Origin: CAZEDU01 sp964511185
Lineage (GTDB): Bacteria; Myxococcota; Myxococcia; Myxococcales; Myxococcaceae
Assembly (NCBI GenBank): GCA_964511185.1
Contig: CAZEDU010000068.1
Span: forward strand, 1-27,871
Reading direction: 5' to 3'
DNA: 27,871 bases
Positions within the stretch are counted from its first letter, which is position 1, and each line of letters begins with the position of its first letter. Of this stretch, positions 17,201-26,095 are shown piece by piece. The notes beneath the pieces were generated by a model. That model did not search any database. It was not told the origin of the DNA and saw only the letters and a program-made list of their open reading frames with translations. A program made the position numbers and the translations under genes.

Positions 17201-17946
17201 ACCTTCATGAAGCTGTTGCGGAGGGTGTACTCGCCCGGGCCGCACTGGCTGAACTCGTGGCCGCGCAGCCAGCAGAGCGGAATCTCGCCGTAGCCCGGCA
17301 GGTTCACCGAGCCGGGCTTGGCGAAGATCTTGTTGGTGATGTCGAAGTAGCTTCCGTCCGGCGCGAAGTGCGGCGCGTCCTTGTGGCGCTCGCCGGTCGC
17401 CGGGTCGATCTCCTGCACGTAGTACGGCACCGCCTCGACCGAGGCGCGCTCGAAGTCCAGGTCGTAGTTCTGGACGCGGTTCACCGACCAGTCGACGCGG
17501 ACGTACTCGCGCTCGTGCCACGGCCGGTCGCGGTCGTTCTCTTCGATGACGTTGATCTTCTCGCCGGTGGTGGTGTTGTACGCGTTCGAGATGTCGAAGT
17601 GCTTCTGGATGGGGAACGCGGCGACGACCTCGCCCAGGTACCTCTCGCCCTGCTCCTTCTTGAGATCCGTGCCCACCACCGACTCGGTGGAGCGGCGCGC
17701 GTAGAGCATGTTCTCCTGGATCTCCCACCGGACGCGGGAGAGGCCGCCCAAGTCGGTCGCGCCGACGAAGGTGAAGTTCTCACCGGCCGGCATGTCGACG
17801 ACGGTGCGCTGGTAGTACCACTCGCCAGCGAGCGTCGACTTGGCGAGCACGTTCGGCTGCACGCGGTCGATGGCAGGCCGCTCCTTGGCGCACGACGCGA
17901 CCAGCGCGGCGAGGAGAATGCACCCGAGGGAATAGAGCGTCTTCAC
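14242..17946 (-). CDS. Large metzincin-type zinc metalloprotease lipoprotein
   Basis: The 1234-residue protein starts at GTG 17946, 7 nt after AGGAG (plus-strand 17954-17958). Its signal peptide ends in LVASC, making Cys19 the likely lipidated residue. The zinc site is HEVGHTVGLMH at residues 654-664, the HExxHxxGxxH form, and a Met-turn SIMDY follows with Met714; together these define a metzincin. The long N-terminal half contains charged, Tyr/Trp-rich sequence, and the arrangement resembles bacterial zinc-dependent metalloproteases annotated with DUF5117/DUF4953-like regions. It probably sits in the periplasm or on the outer membrane and cleaves unknown proteins. The start codon overlaps the stop of the upstream barrel-like gene (GTGA, 17943-17946), so the two are translationally coupled and probably act together. 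All zinc ligands and the catalytic Glu655 are present, so it should be active. Confidence 0.9.
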   Translation of the reverse strand: MKTLYSLGCILLAALVASCAKERPAIDRVQPNVLAKSTLAGEWYYQRTVVDMPAGENFTFVGATDLGGLSRVRWEIQENMLYARRSTESVVGTDLKKEQGERYLGEVVAAFPIQKHFDISNAYNTTTGEKINVIEENDRDRPWHEREYVRVDWSVNRVQNYDLDFERASVEAVPYYVQEIDPATGERHKDAPHFAPDGSYFDITNKIFAKPGSVNLPGYGEIPLCWLRGHEFSQCGPGEYTLRNSFMKVSPERQYEPMPYKGRPTEMFGYFQTSRMVYDPKTGIREQGKERYLNRHNIWKRWFDDEGKPLPYAQRELRPVVYYANDEMPDWLKPVGQEVADQWNRVFTDAVESLGYPLKEGERVFVFCPNNPVQEGDHPACGAPGLAPRLGDIRYSFMAYVPKFMTYGLLGFGPSNIDPETGEILSGMAYVYHHNNLATYATQEMVELLNGSKRPDQFIDGVDLTEWINTVNHGKKSEQTYALADAQHFVKTLTTRPSARYWDSLRQAPSMAEVKLQTDKGFDAFIAPYLNDMYQRGIHNGERQLSASRLRALKGTAIEDLLLNKELLLAFGQTPGAALSDDQKALVSVARGGLGQRLKEQAKLREAFAEARNYYTRDMADDALLGIAKELKGRPAGEVYELLRKTIYTAVLAHEVGHTVGLMHNFGASDDAVNYHDEYWKLRDDGNVGPRLLDPMTQKEIDGKLYNYGYSSIMDYAGRYTIDGQGIGKYDRAAILYGYANKVEVFKDRGPLPHQWLRDWFERDGELVYFMNTGPQAVHYTTLYKQLGPKLYDRNNRQLVDASALSEDLSTATVNGQALTRVPYIYCSHSRSNLSDHCLTRDAGADSYERMKNILDDLDTWYIVRNFPRGKVGVDQSQYVGTWYGRIYHRLKSWHDLYGLYADLLPRFYDANVMQQFYADPTNGWGAKTWAVQNAFNQLMKTVMMPDVGSYSRPLLQPDGTALMRTGYGAPIANIGIDKARYFSTSWSDGTRQCGYTWWECLHHIGFYLDKVMAIEALSDSETNFVARSTPEDIRQWEVSYYSTFTEQIRKLNTAILSGNFAQVGPYWDNGELKFPNYAGALSDTRTSPVDPYATFSVQLYWQVLGQARFFDNFDQSFRDDSRLFIRGTGSEPSVPEDEVTTFRDPLTGMRYGALRTASTTGARALLDRANKLLATSTYCDSVSRTPSQDDDCRNRVPNVPPEMADRELLSTLDLIKVMADLTPIMQFGDPRSP

Positions 17947-18935
17947 GGCTTTGCTCCTGCAGGCGGGGAGATGAATTGCGCGACCACCCCCGCCGGGTGG
18001 ACACGCAGATCGAGGTAGAGCTGGCTGTAGCGGTTGAGGGCGTAGGGGTACCGCGTCGAGTCGGGCCGAAGCTGCGGGTTCACCGTGCTGACGCCGAGCC
18101 CCAGCGAGACGGCCTTCTTGTACGTGAAGGTCGCCTCGGCGAGGAAGAAGTTGAAGTGCCGCGCGTCGGTCGGCTCCTGCGGCGTGAAGTTGACGCGGTC
18201 ATCCTGCGCGGCGGGGTAGAGGTACTGAACCTCGACGCCGCCCGCCGCGACCAGGCCGAACCACGGCGTGAGCTGCAGCCCGCCTTCGAGCGAATGGCTC
18301 TGCGACCACTGCGCGTTGCGGCTGCCGGTGTTGAAGAAGCGCTCGCAGTCGAGCGGCGAGCCCGTGCAGCCGGTGATGGCGGGCGAGAAGCGCTCCGCGG
18401 TGGTGTAGCGGTGGAAGTTGATGTTCGGGCCGAAGCTGTAGCCGAGGAAGAGCCCTTCGCGGACGTCGAAGCGGCGGCGCAACGAAACGCCAGGCTCGAG
18501 CGCGACCTGGAGCGTCTGCGCGCGCGCGGCGAGGCTGGTGGGCAGCCGCACGCCGGCCTCGGCGCCCACGTCGATGAGCGCTCCGGGAATGGTGACGATC
18601 GGGTCGAACGCGGCGGACAGCCGAACGTCGCCGATCAGCGTCTCGCCCGCGTAGGTGGTGACGTCGGACTCGGTGAGCTCGCGCGAGAAGTCGACGCGGC
18701 CGCGCAGGGACAGCTTCGGGGTGAAGCGCCAGCGGGCGTCAAGCCCGAGCGCGAGCGCGACGTACGGGTTGTAGGTGAGCTCGGCGCCTCTATCGAGCGA
18801 GAGCGCGGTGGCCGAGCTGCGCAAGGTGACGCGCGACTCCCGGTAAGGCGCGTCGCCGAGCGGGGCGGTGGCGGTCTGGGCCGGCTCGGCCGCGGCGAGC
18901 GCGGGGAGCAGGGCGACGAGGAGCGCGGTTCGCAT
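17943..18935 (-). CDS. Outer-membrane beta-barrel-like protein
   Basis: I choose ATG 18935 (330 residues), because the protein then starts MRTALLVALLPALAAAEP, a clear signal peptide. A TTG 39 nt upstream is in frame but would add a non-signal extension. The mature part is a run of amphipathic strands with aromatic residues and short Gly/Asp turns (for example LSLRGRVDFSREL, LFLGYSFGPNINFHRY and LGLGVSTVNPQLR) and ends in AQFISPPAGAKP. The pattern fits an outer-membrane barrel of about 12-16 strands; no specific family is recognised. A Cys pair lies in GCTGSPLDC. It overlaps the metalloprotease start by 4 nt and likely forms a two-gene operon with it, perhaps as its anchor, exporter or substrate channel. 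There is no clear ribosome binding site, and a hairpin lies immediately upstream. Confidence 0.75.
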   Translation of the reverse strand: MRTALLVALLPALAAAEPAQTATAPLGDAPYRESRVTLRSSATALSLDRGAELTYNPYVALALGLDARWRFTPKLSLRGRVDFSRELTESDVTTYAGETLIGDVRLSAAFDPIVTIPGALIDVGAEAGVRLPTSLAARAQTLQVALEPGVSLRRRFDVREGLFLGYSFGPNINFHRYTTAERFSPAITGCTGSPLDCERFFNTGSRNAQWSQSHSLEGGLQLTPWFGLVAAGGVEVQYLYPAAQDDRVNFTPQEPTDARHFNFFLAEATFTYKKAVSLGLGVSTVNPQLRPDSTRYPYALNRYSQLYLDLRVHPAGVVAQFISPPAGAKP

Positions 18936-18937
18936 GG

Positions 18938-18964
18938 GGCGCGGTGAAAAGCACACACCGCGCC
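18938..18964 (-). promoter_or_regulatory. Perfect hairpin just upstream of the barrel gene start
   Basis: On the minus strand, GGCGCGGTG, a 9-nt loop and CACCGCGCC form a perfect 9-bp stem that ends two bases before ATG 18935. In mRNA it would occupy the ribosome landing site, where no Shine-Dalgarno is seen. It could control translation, or be a DNA dyad operator. If the upstream TTG were the true start, the hairpin would lie inside the coding region. Confidence 0.5.
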
Positions 18965-19055
18965 AAGAGATCAAATCGTGTGGTTACGAAAAGTTAGGCA
19001 CGTGCGCGAGGAGAGAAGCGCTCGGGAAACGCCGACGGTGGCAACTTCGTAACGG

Positions 19056-19532
19056 TCACGGCGGGGTGATGGGGGTGCCCGGCGGTCCCCAGCTCTTGTG
19101 GCTCATGCGCACGACGCCCAGGCAGCGCGCGCAGGCCTGGTCGTTCTCGTCGTAGAGCGTGGCGGACGAGAAGAGGAAGCTCGACGTCGCGCGCTCGACC
19201 TTGCCGTGCACGCGGATGCGCTCGCCCATCACCCCGCGCTCGAAGGTCATCGACAGCTGCACCGTGGCGGTCTTCCGGGTCGGGTCGACCAGCGCCGGCG
19301 TGCAGCCGATGGCCAGGTCGAACAGCGCCGAGAGCACGCCGCCGTTCACCGCCGGCGTCCCCGACAGGCCGCCGCGCTGCCAGGGCTGGATGATGGTCTC
19401 GAGGTGGACGCGCTCGCCTTGAGGGAAGGAGAGCACGGTGGACATGGTCTTCAAGGCCGCGCTGTCGTTGAAACGGGCGGCGTAGATGGCGAGCGCTTCG
19501 GCGGTGGGGCGTTGGACGGTGTTTTCGGCCAT
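19056..19532 (-). CDS. PaaI-type hotdog-fold thioesterase
   Basis: The 158-residue protein contains the hotdog signature: a PAVNGGVLSALFDLAIGC segment carrying the central helix, then TVQLSMTFERGV, a strand with RVHGKVERA and a final FLFSSATLYDENDQACARCLGVV. This fits the PaaI/YbgC-like acyl-CoA thioesterase superfamily, which hydrolyses acyl-CoA thioesters, usually as a dimer or tetramer in the cytoplasm. The Asn-Gly-Gly segment is where PaaI-type enzymes bind CoA. Substrate specificity cannot be read from the sequence. The ATG at 19532 has a poor ribosome binding site. A divergent gene begins 64 bp away. Distance from the barrel gene and a separate start suggest independent expression. Confidence 0.85.
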   Translation of the reverse strand: MAENTVQRPTAEALAIYAARFNDSAALKTMSTVLSFPQGERVHLETIIQPWQRGGLSGTPAVNGGVLSALFDLAIGCTPALVDPTRKTATVQLSMTFERGVMGERIRVHGKVERATSSFLFSSATLYDENDQACARCLGVVRMSHKSWGPPGTPITPP

Positions 19533-19554
19533 GACCGGGAGCTTAACCGCATTG

Positions 19555-19570
19555 GCAGGACGCAACCTGC
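19555..19570. promoter_or_regulatory. Small dyad between divergent genes
   Basis: GCAGG (19555-19559) and CCTGC (19566-19570) form a 5-bp inverted repeat with a 6-nt spacer in the 63-bp region between the thioesterase and the EF-hand-like gene. It could be an operator serving both, but is short enough to be chance. Confidence 0.2.
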
Positions 19571-19595
19571 GCGCCGCCGCGGCGAGAATGGGGCC

Positions 19596-20391
19596 ATGCC
19601 ACGCATATCGAAGACCGATGTCCAGCACGCCCTGCAGCTCGCCGCGAACACCATCGTCCAGGCCGGAGGGGCCGACAAGCGGGTGAGCCGCGCCGAGATC
19701 AAGGAAGCGCTCAAGCAGATCGACGGCCCGGAGAAGAAGCTGGTGGACGTCTNNNNNNNNNNNNNNNNNNNNNNNNNNNNNNNNNNNNNNNNNNNNNNNN
19801 NNNNNNNNNNNNNNNNNNNNNNNNNNNNNNNNNNNNNNNNNNNNNNACCACCGCGACTTCAAGGCCGGCGCGCAGGTGACCGAGAAGGACGTGAAGCGGG
19901 CGGTCTCGTACGCGAACAGCCGGATGATCTCGAAGTACGACCTCAACAAGAACGGGCTGTCGAAGGCCGAGATCAACAAGATGTCGCTCACCGGCAAGCT
20001 GGCGGTCGACTTCGCCAAGGCGCTCAAGGCGGCGGCCGGCGAGATGAACGTCGCGGCGCGGTTCGACAACTTCTACGACCTGCGCACCACCCTCAAGACC
20101 GACCAGCGGACCGTCTACACCCAGCCCAGCCAGGTGCCGGCGAACGTGGCGAAGATGATCGTTCAGGCCACGCAGCAGGCCGAGAGCTACCGCGGCGCCA
20201 AGACGCTCGCCCAGTGCTTCGCGCTGGTCGACATGAACGAGTTCGTCGTGCGGCACCTGCGCGACCCGAAGACGAACGAGCGGGTCATCAGCATCGACTA
20301 CGGCGCGGGCGACAGCACCTACGGCGCGGTCTTCTCGCTGCAGGGCAAGAAGCTCGCCGGCATTCACGACGGTGAAATCGTCGCCGCGTAG
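19596..20391 (+). CDS. EF-hand-like protein interrupted by an assembly gap
   Basis: The gene starts at ATG 19596 and reads well up to base 19752, giving about 52 residues with ADKRVSRAEIKEALKQID. After 94 Ns it resumes in another frame at HRDFKAGAQVTEKDV and contains DLNKNGLSKAEINKM, ending at TAG 20389-20391. The two sides share a [V/L]S[R/K]AEI pattern, as in bacterial EF-hand-like calcium loops, but the second loop is one residue short of canonical spacing between its Asp and Glu. The change of frame shows that the true gap is not 94 bases; it must be a multiple of 3 if this is one gene. The C-terminal half, with ALVDMNEFVVRHL and ISIDYGAGDSTYGAVF, is not recognised. No signal peptide is seen. 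Function unknown; calcium sensing is a guess. Confidence 0.65.
19753..19846. other. Assembly gap (94 Ns)
   Basis: A run of 94 unknown bases. Because coding frames on either side do not match for a 94-base spacer, its length is an estimate or placeholder rather than a measured distance. Confidence 0.98.
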
Positions 20392-20410
20392 CCGCGCGAG
20401 CCCGTCGATC

Positions 20411-20436
20411 TAGGGGCATTGGCTAGGGGCATTGGC
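20411..20436. repeat. 13-bp perfect tandem repeat upstream of the helicase
   Basis: TAGGGGCATTGGC occurs twice without spacing (20411-20423 and 20424-20436), ending 31 nt before the helicase start. It could be two operator half-sites, or a simple slippage duplication. The second copy overlaps the -35-like TTGGCA. Confidence 0.8.
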
Positions 20437-20461
20437 AAGTTCGCTTCGATGCCCGTATAGG
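20432..20461 (+). promoter_or_regulatory. Candidate sigma-70 promoter of the helicase gene
   Basis: TTGGCA (20432-20437) and TATAGG (20456-20461) are separated by 18 nt and match the -35/-10 consensus at 5 of 6 and 4 of 6 positions. Transcription would begin about 7 nt after the -10, close to the GTG at 20468, so the transcript may be leaderless. Only a weak AGGT precedes the start. Confidence 0.35.
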
Positions 20462-20467
20462 TCAGCC

Positions 20468-22723
<2,256 letters not shown>

Positions 22724-22734
22724 GCCATGGCGGC

Positions 22735-23124
22735 TCACTCGCTCCAGTGACCCGACAGGTCGAACGAGAGCTGCCGGTGATGGCGAAGGGCCAGCAGGTA
22801 GGTCGCCCGCTCGCGGTTGGCGTACAGCAGCACGTACTCATCGAAGAGATATTGGCGAAAGGCGAAGCCGCGCCTTTGCCAGCTCCGCAGCCGCTCGTGC
22901 AGGCGCTCCGCCTCGATGGACTGGGGCCGCCGTGAGAGCAAGTCCGAGCCCAGGTCCGGGAACCGCTCCAGATTGGGGATGACGTCTTCGAACAGCTTCG
23001 AGAGCAGGTGGTCATACGCTTCGAGCGCGTCCGCCTCCTCCAAGAAGCGACGCACCGACTCGAGGTTGTGAGCAAAGTTCTCCGCAACCCGGACGACGTT
23101 GCGTGCGGAGCGTCGGCGGGCCAT
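22735..23124 (-). CDS. RelE/ParE-family toxin (putative)
   Basis: The 129-residue protein lies 3 nt downstream of a Phd/YefM-type antitoxin gene on the same strand. It has an N-terminal helix-rich region (VVRVAENFAHNLESVRRFLEEA), then FEDVIPNLERFPDLG, and a C-terminal FRQYLFDEYVLLYANRERATYLLALRHHRQLSFDL, which is the strand pattern of RelE/ParE toxins (strand, Tyr-rich turn, Leu-rich strand, His-Arg). Such toxins cleave ribosome-bound mRNA (RelE) or poison gyrase (ParE); the target cannot be told here. Gene order antitoxin first is usual for this family. The stop is 11 nt from the convergent helicase gene. Its identification rests on fold pattern and context rather than catalytic residues. 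Confidence 0.7.
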   Translation of the reverse strand: MARRRSARNVVRVAENFAHNLESVRRFLEEADALEAYDHLLSKLFEDVIPNLERFPDLGSDLLSRRPQSIEAERLHERLRSWQRRGFAFRQYLFDEYVLLYANRERATYLLALRHHRQLSFDLSGHWSE

Positions 23125-23127
23125 TCG

Positions 23128-23427
23128 TCAGCGAGAACGGGCAGCGCTCTTGCGCTTCACGCGTCTCCGGAGCTGGTCGACGCTGAGCGTGCGTCCGGCG
23201 CTCACGTCCTCAACTCCCTGGACCGCCTCCTCGAGGAGCTTCAGGTGAATGTGGGCCCGCTCGAGCGCATGGTAGTGGTCGAGGCGGCGCGAATCGATCA
23301 ACGCCACGTAGCTCTGTCCGTTGCGGGTGATGACCTTCTCTTCGCCTCGGCGCACCTGTTCGGCGAGCTTGGTGAATCGCGCGCGTACTTGATGGATGGG
23401 GACGATGTCGTCGCTCTTGAGCGCCAT
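23128..23427 (-). CDS. Phd/YefM-type antitoxin
   Basis: The 99-residue protein matches the Phd/YefM fold: DIVPIHQVRARFTKLAEQVRRGEEKVITRNGQ and SYVALIDSRRLDHY correspond to the conserved N-terminal DNA-binding region, and the basic, disordered-looking tail (RRRVKRKSAARSR) probably includes the toxin-neutralising part. AAAGG precedes the ATG at 23427 with about 10 nt spacing. These antitoxins typically repress their own promoter with the toxin; the AT-rich tandem GTTAAA element just upstream is a natural candidate operator. The toxin gene follows after 3 nt. The pair is a small island between the helicase and adenosine deaminase genes. Confidence 0.85.
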   Translation of the reverse strand: MALKSDDIVPIHQVRARFTKLAEQVRRGEEKVITRNGQSYVALIDSRRLDHYHALERAHIHLKLLEEAVQGVEDVSAGRTLSVDQLRRRVKRKSAARSR

Positions 23428-23433
23428 GGTCGA

Positions 23434-23463
23434 AACCTTTAACGAATTTTTTAACAGATTAGG
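23434..23463 (-). promoter_or_regulatory. AT-rich tandem GTTAAA element upstream of the antitoxin
   Basis: On the minus strand GTTAAA occurs twice, 12 bp apart (plus-strand TTTAAC at 23438-23443 and 23450-23455), inside about 30 bp that is far richer in A+T than its surroundings. It lies 11-28 nt before the antitoxin start and overlaps the place where a ribosome binding site or promoter would be. I infer an autoregulatory operator; a promoter cannot be assigned. Confidence 0.5.
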
Positions 23464-23542
23464 GGCCGCGCCGCCGCTGGGTCAACGCCGCCCACAGGTG
23501 CTTGCTCGGCCAGGGCGTACGACTCGGAGAGTTCGAAATTCA

Positions 23543-23575
23543 GCCACTTGAGATGTCGCCCGCCATTCAAGTGGC
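23543..23575. promoter_or_regulatory. 9-bp inverted repeat upstream of the adenosine deaminase gene
   Basis: GCCACTTGA (23543-23551) and its perfect reverse complement (23567-23575) are separated by 15 nt, and the right arm ends 32 bp before ATG 23608. This size fits either a repressor operator or an mRNA leader stem. No known riboswitch consensus is recognised. Confidence 0.5.
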
Positions 23576-23607
23576 AAGCGGCTGGGGCGCCGGTACTCTT
23601 TGGAGCC

Positions 23608-24771
23608 ATGGCTTCCATCCGTGACGACGAGCTGCCGGGTGCGGTGGGCATCTCCAGCTCGGAACGCCGAGAGCAACCGCCCAGCATTCGCATCCCGTCG
23701 CTCGAGGTGACGCGGGAGCTGCTCCAAGCGCTGCCGAAGACCGACCTGCACTGCCACCTGGACGGGTCGATGCGGCTCAAGACCATCCTCGAGCTGGCCG
23801 AAGAGCAGAAGGTGAAGCTCCCGGCCGACACCGAAGATGGACTGGCCAAGGCCATTCACATGGGCCAGGTGTGCAAGAGCCTCGACGAGTACCTGGTGGC
23901 GTTCGACGTGACGCTGTCGGTGCTGCAGACCGAGGAGGCGCTGTACCGCGCGGCCTACGAGCTGGCCATCGACGCGGCGAGCGAGAACGTGCGCTGGCTC
24001 GAGGTGCGCTACTCGCCGGCGCTGCACCTGCGCCAGGGGCTCAAGATGACCATGGTCATCGACGCGGTGCTCGAGGGCCTGCGGCGCGCCGAGCGCGAGA
24101 AGAACATCCGCTGCGGCGTCATCGTCTGCGGCATTCGGCACATCCACCCGCAGACGTCGGTGCGGCTCGCCGAGCTGTGCGTGGCGTACAAGAACCGCGG
24201 CGTGATCGGCTTCGACCTGGCCGGCGCGGAGGTGAACTTCCCCGCCAAGGACCACAAAGAGGCGTTCGCGCTCATCCTGAAGAACAACGTCAACTGCACG
24301 GCCCACGCGGGAGAGGCGTTCGGGCCCGAGTCGATCAGCCAGGCGATCCATAACTTGGGGGCGCACCGCATTGGCCACGGCACGCGCCTGCGCGAGGACG
24401 GCGACCTGCTCAACTACGTGAACGACCACCGCATCCCGCTCGAGGTGTGCTTGCTCTCGAACGTGCAGACCGGCGCGGTCGACAGCCTCGCGTCGCACCC
24501 GCTGCGCTTCTACTTCGACTACGGCTTGCGGGTGACCATCAACACCGACAACCGGCTGATCACCGACACCACGGTGACCCACGAGCTGTGGCGCGCGCAC
24601 ACCGAGCTGGGCTTCTCGCTCGAAGACCTCACCACCGTGTTGATCTCCGGCTTCAAGAGCGCGTTCCTGCCGTTTCGCGCCAAGCAGGAGATGCTCAAGC
24701 GCGTGAACGCCGAGGTCGCCGAGGTGCTCGAGGAGTTCGCCAACCGGCAGGCCGCGAAGGCCGGCCACTAG
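23608..24771 (+). CDS. add: Adenosine deaminase
   Basis: The 387-residue protein contains the adenosine deaminase metal and catalytic motifs: KTDLHCHLDGS with His48 and His50, HAGE at 233-236 (catalytic Glu236), HRIGHG at 253-258, SNVQTGAV, and TDN at 313-315 with Asp314. Where many adenosine deaminases have TDD, this one has TDN, a variant I recall from other bacterial members. The enzyme deaminates adenosine (and deoxyadenosine) to inosine in purine salvage, in the cytoplasm, with a bound divalent metal. The start ATG 23608 is preferred, although the GGAG site is very close to it (2 nt); the open frame extends upstream but with unconserved sequence. Amino acids 1-40 before the first motif form a somewhat long acidic N-terminal extension. 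It is convergent with glgC, 10 bp away. Confidence 0.92.
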   Translation: MASIRDDELPGAVGISSSERREQPPSIRIPSLEVTRELLQALPKTDLHCHLDGSMRLKTILELAEEQKVKLPADTEDGLAKAIHMGQVCKSLDEYLVAFDVTLSVLQTEEALYRAAYELAIDAASENVRWLEVRYSPALHLRQGLKMTMVIDAVLEGLRRAEREKNIRCGVIVCGIRHIHPQTSVRLAELCVAYKNRGVIGFDLAGAEVNFPAKDHKEAFALILKNNVNCTAHAGEAFGPESISQAIHNLGAHRIGHGTRLREDGDLLNYVNDHRIPLEVCLLSNVQTGAVDSLASHPLRFYFDYGLRVTINTDNRLITDTTVTHELWRAHTELGFSLEDLTTVLISGFKSAFLPFRAKQEMLKRVNAEVAEVLEEFANRQAAKAGH

Positions 24772-24781
24772 CCAGGCCCCG

Positions 24782-26011
24782 TCACTCCAGCTTCATCCCC
24801 TTGGGGATCACCACCAACCCTCCGGGCGTGACGAAGAAGCGCCGCTTGTCTTCTTCCAGGTCGTAGCCAATCGTGGTGCCCGGCGGGATCTCGACGTTTT
24901 TGTCGATGATCGCGCGGCGAATTCGGCAGCGCCGGCCGATCTGCACGTTCTCGAAGAGGATCGACTCATGCACTTCGGCGAACGAGTTGATCCGCACCTT
25001 GGGCGAGAGCACCGAGCGGTGCACGTGCCCTCCCGAGATGATGCAGCCTTCGGACACCAGCGAGTCGGTGGCGTGGCCGACCCGGCTCGTCTCCTTGTCC
25101 GCGAACACGAACTTCGCCGGCGGGAAGTTCAGGTTGTGCGTGTAGATGGGCCAGAGGTCGTTGTAGAGGTTGAAGGTCGGGTCGACCTCCACCAGGTCCA
25201 GGTTCGACTGGTAGTAGACGTCGACGTTCCCGACGTCGCGCCAGTACCCGCGCTCCTTCTCGCCCTGGCCGGGCACCTGGTTCTTCGCGAAGTCGTAAAC
25301 GAAGACGCGGGAGTGCTTGTACATCTGGCTGATGATGGATTTGCCGAAGTCGTGCGCCGAGGACTCCTCCGCGGCGTCGCGGACGATCTCGCGCACCAAC
25401 GGCTCGGTCGAGAACAGGTAGTTCCCCATCGAGGCGAGGCACATGCTCGGGTCGCCCGGCATCGGCGGCGGCTCTTTCGGCTTCTCGAGGAAGTTGAGCA
25501 TGCGCCCGTCGGGGCCGACCTCGATGATGCCGAACTCTTTGCCCTGTGAGATGGGGACCGGGATCGCCGCGACGGTGCAGTCGGCCTTGTTCTCGAGGTG
25601 GAAGTTCAGCATCTGCCGGCAATCCATCCGGTAGATGTGATCCGCTCCGAAGACGAAGGTGTGGTCGGGCTCTTCGTCCGTGATGATGTTGAGGTTCTGG
25701 TAGATGGCGTCGGCGGAGCCTTTGTACCAGTCGGTCCCGGTGCGCATCTGCGCCGGCACCGTCTCGACGTAGTGGCCCAGGAACGCGGTCATGCGCCACG
25801 CGCGCGACAGGTGCGTGTTCAGCGAGTCGGACTTGTACTGCGTCAGCACCTTCACCTTGAAGATGCCGGAGTTCACGAAGTTCGACAGGCAGAAGTCGAT
25901 GATGCGGTACCGGCCGCCGAACGGCACCGCGGGTTTGGCGCGCTCGCGCGTGAGCGGCTCGAGCCGGGTGCCTTGCCCACCCGCCAGGATCATCGCCAGT
26001 GCTTTAGCCAT
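24782..26011 (-). CDS. glgC: Glucose-1-phosphate adenylyltransferase (ADP-glucose pyrophosphorylase)
   Basis: The 409-residue protein opens with LAGGQGTRLEPLTRERAKP (GGxGT near residues 11-15), the nucleotidyltransferase loop, followed by FGGRYRIIDFCLSN. LNFLEKPKEP gives the sugar-phosphate-binding segment, and the C-terminus has the left-handed beta-helix repeats VRINSFAEV, HESILFENVQIG and RRCRIRRAIIDKN. It makes ADP-glucose and pyrophosphate from ATP and glucose-1-phosphate, the committed step of bacterial glycogen synthesis, and is normally a tetramer regulated by metabolites such as fructose-1,6-bisphosphate and AMP. No other glg gene is adjacent. The ATG at 26011 lacks a strong ribosome binding site. 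It shares an 84-bp divergent region with the gene at 26096. Confidence 0.95.
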   Translation of the reverse strand: MAKALAMILAGGQGTRLEPLTRERAKPAVPFGGRYRIIDFCLSNFVNSGIFKVKVLTQYKSDSLNTHLSRAWRMTAFLGHYVETVPAQMRTGTDWYKGSADAIYQNLNIITDEEPDHTFVFGADHIYRMDCRQMLNFHLENKADCTVAAIPVPISQGKEFGIIEVGPDGRMLNFLEKPKEPPPMPGDPSMCLASMGNYLFSTEPLVREIVRDAAEESSAHDFGKSIISQMYKHSRVFVYDFAKNQVPGQGEKERGYWRDVGNVDVYYQSNLDLVEVDPTFNLYNDLWPIYTHNLNFPPAKFVFADKETSRVGHATDSLVSEGCIISGGHVHRSVLSPKVRINSFAEVHESILFENVQIGRRCRIRRAIIDKNVEIPPGTTIGYDLEEDKRRFFVTPGGLVVIPKGMKLE

Positions 26012-26095
26012 GGGGGCGCAGGTTTAGGGGTTGCCCGCGGCGCCAGCAAGGGGTTCAAGGCGAGCGGATTGACCAGTAGTCTGCTTCGAACAGTC

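Noticed and set aside
14038..18018. A 1326-residue ORF on the plus strand
   Set aside because: It is the shadow of the metalloprotease, whose reading frame has a signal peptide, a full zinc motif and a Met-turn. The shadow is low-complexity Arg/Val/Glu sequence.
19056..20069. A 337-residue minus-strand ORF joining the thioesterase frame through the Ns
   Set aside because: The extension only arises because Ns are read as open. The thioesterase ends its conserved sequence at Met 19532, and the gene on the other strand is better supported.
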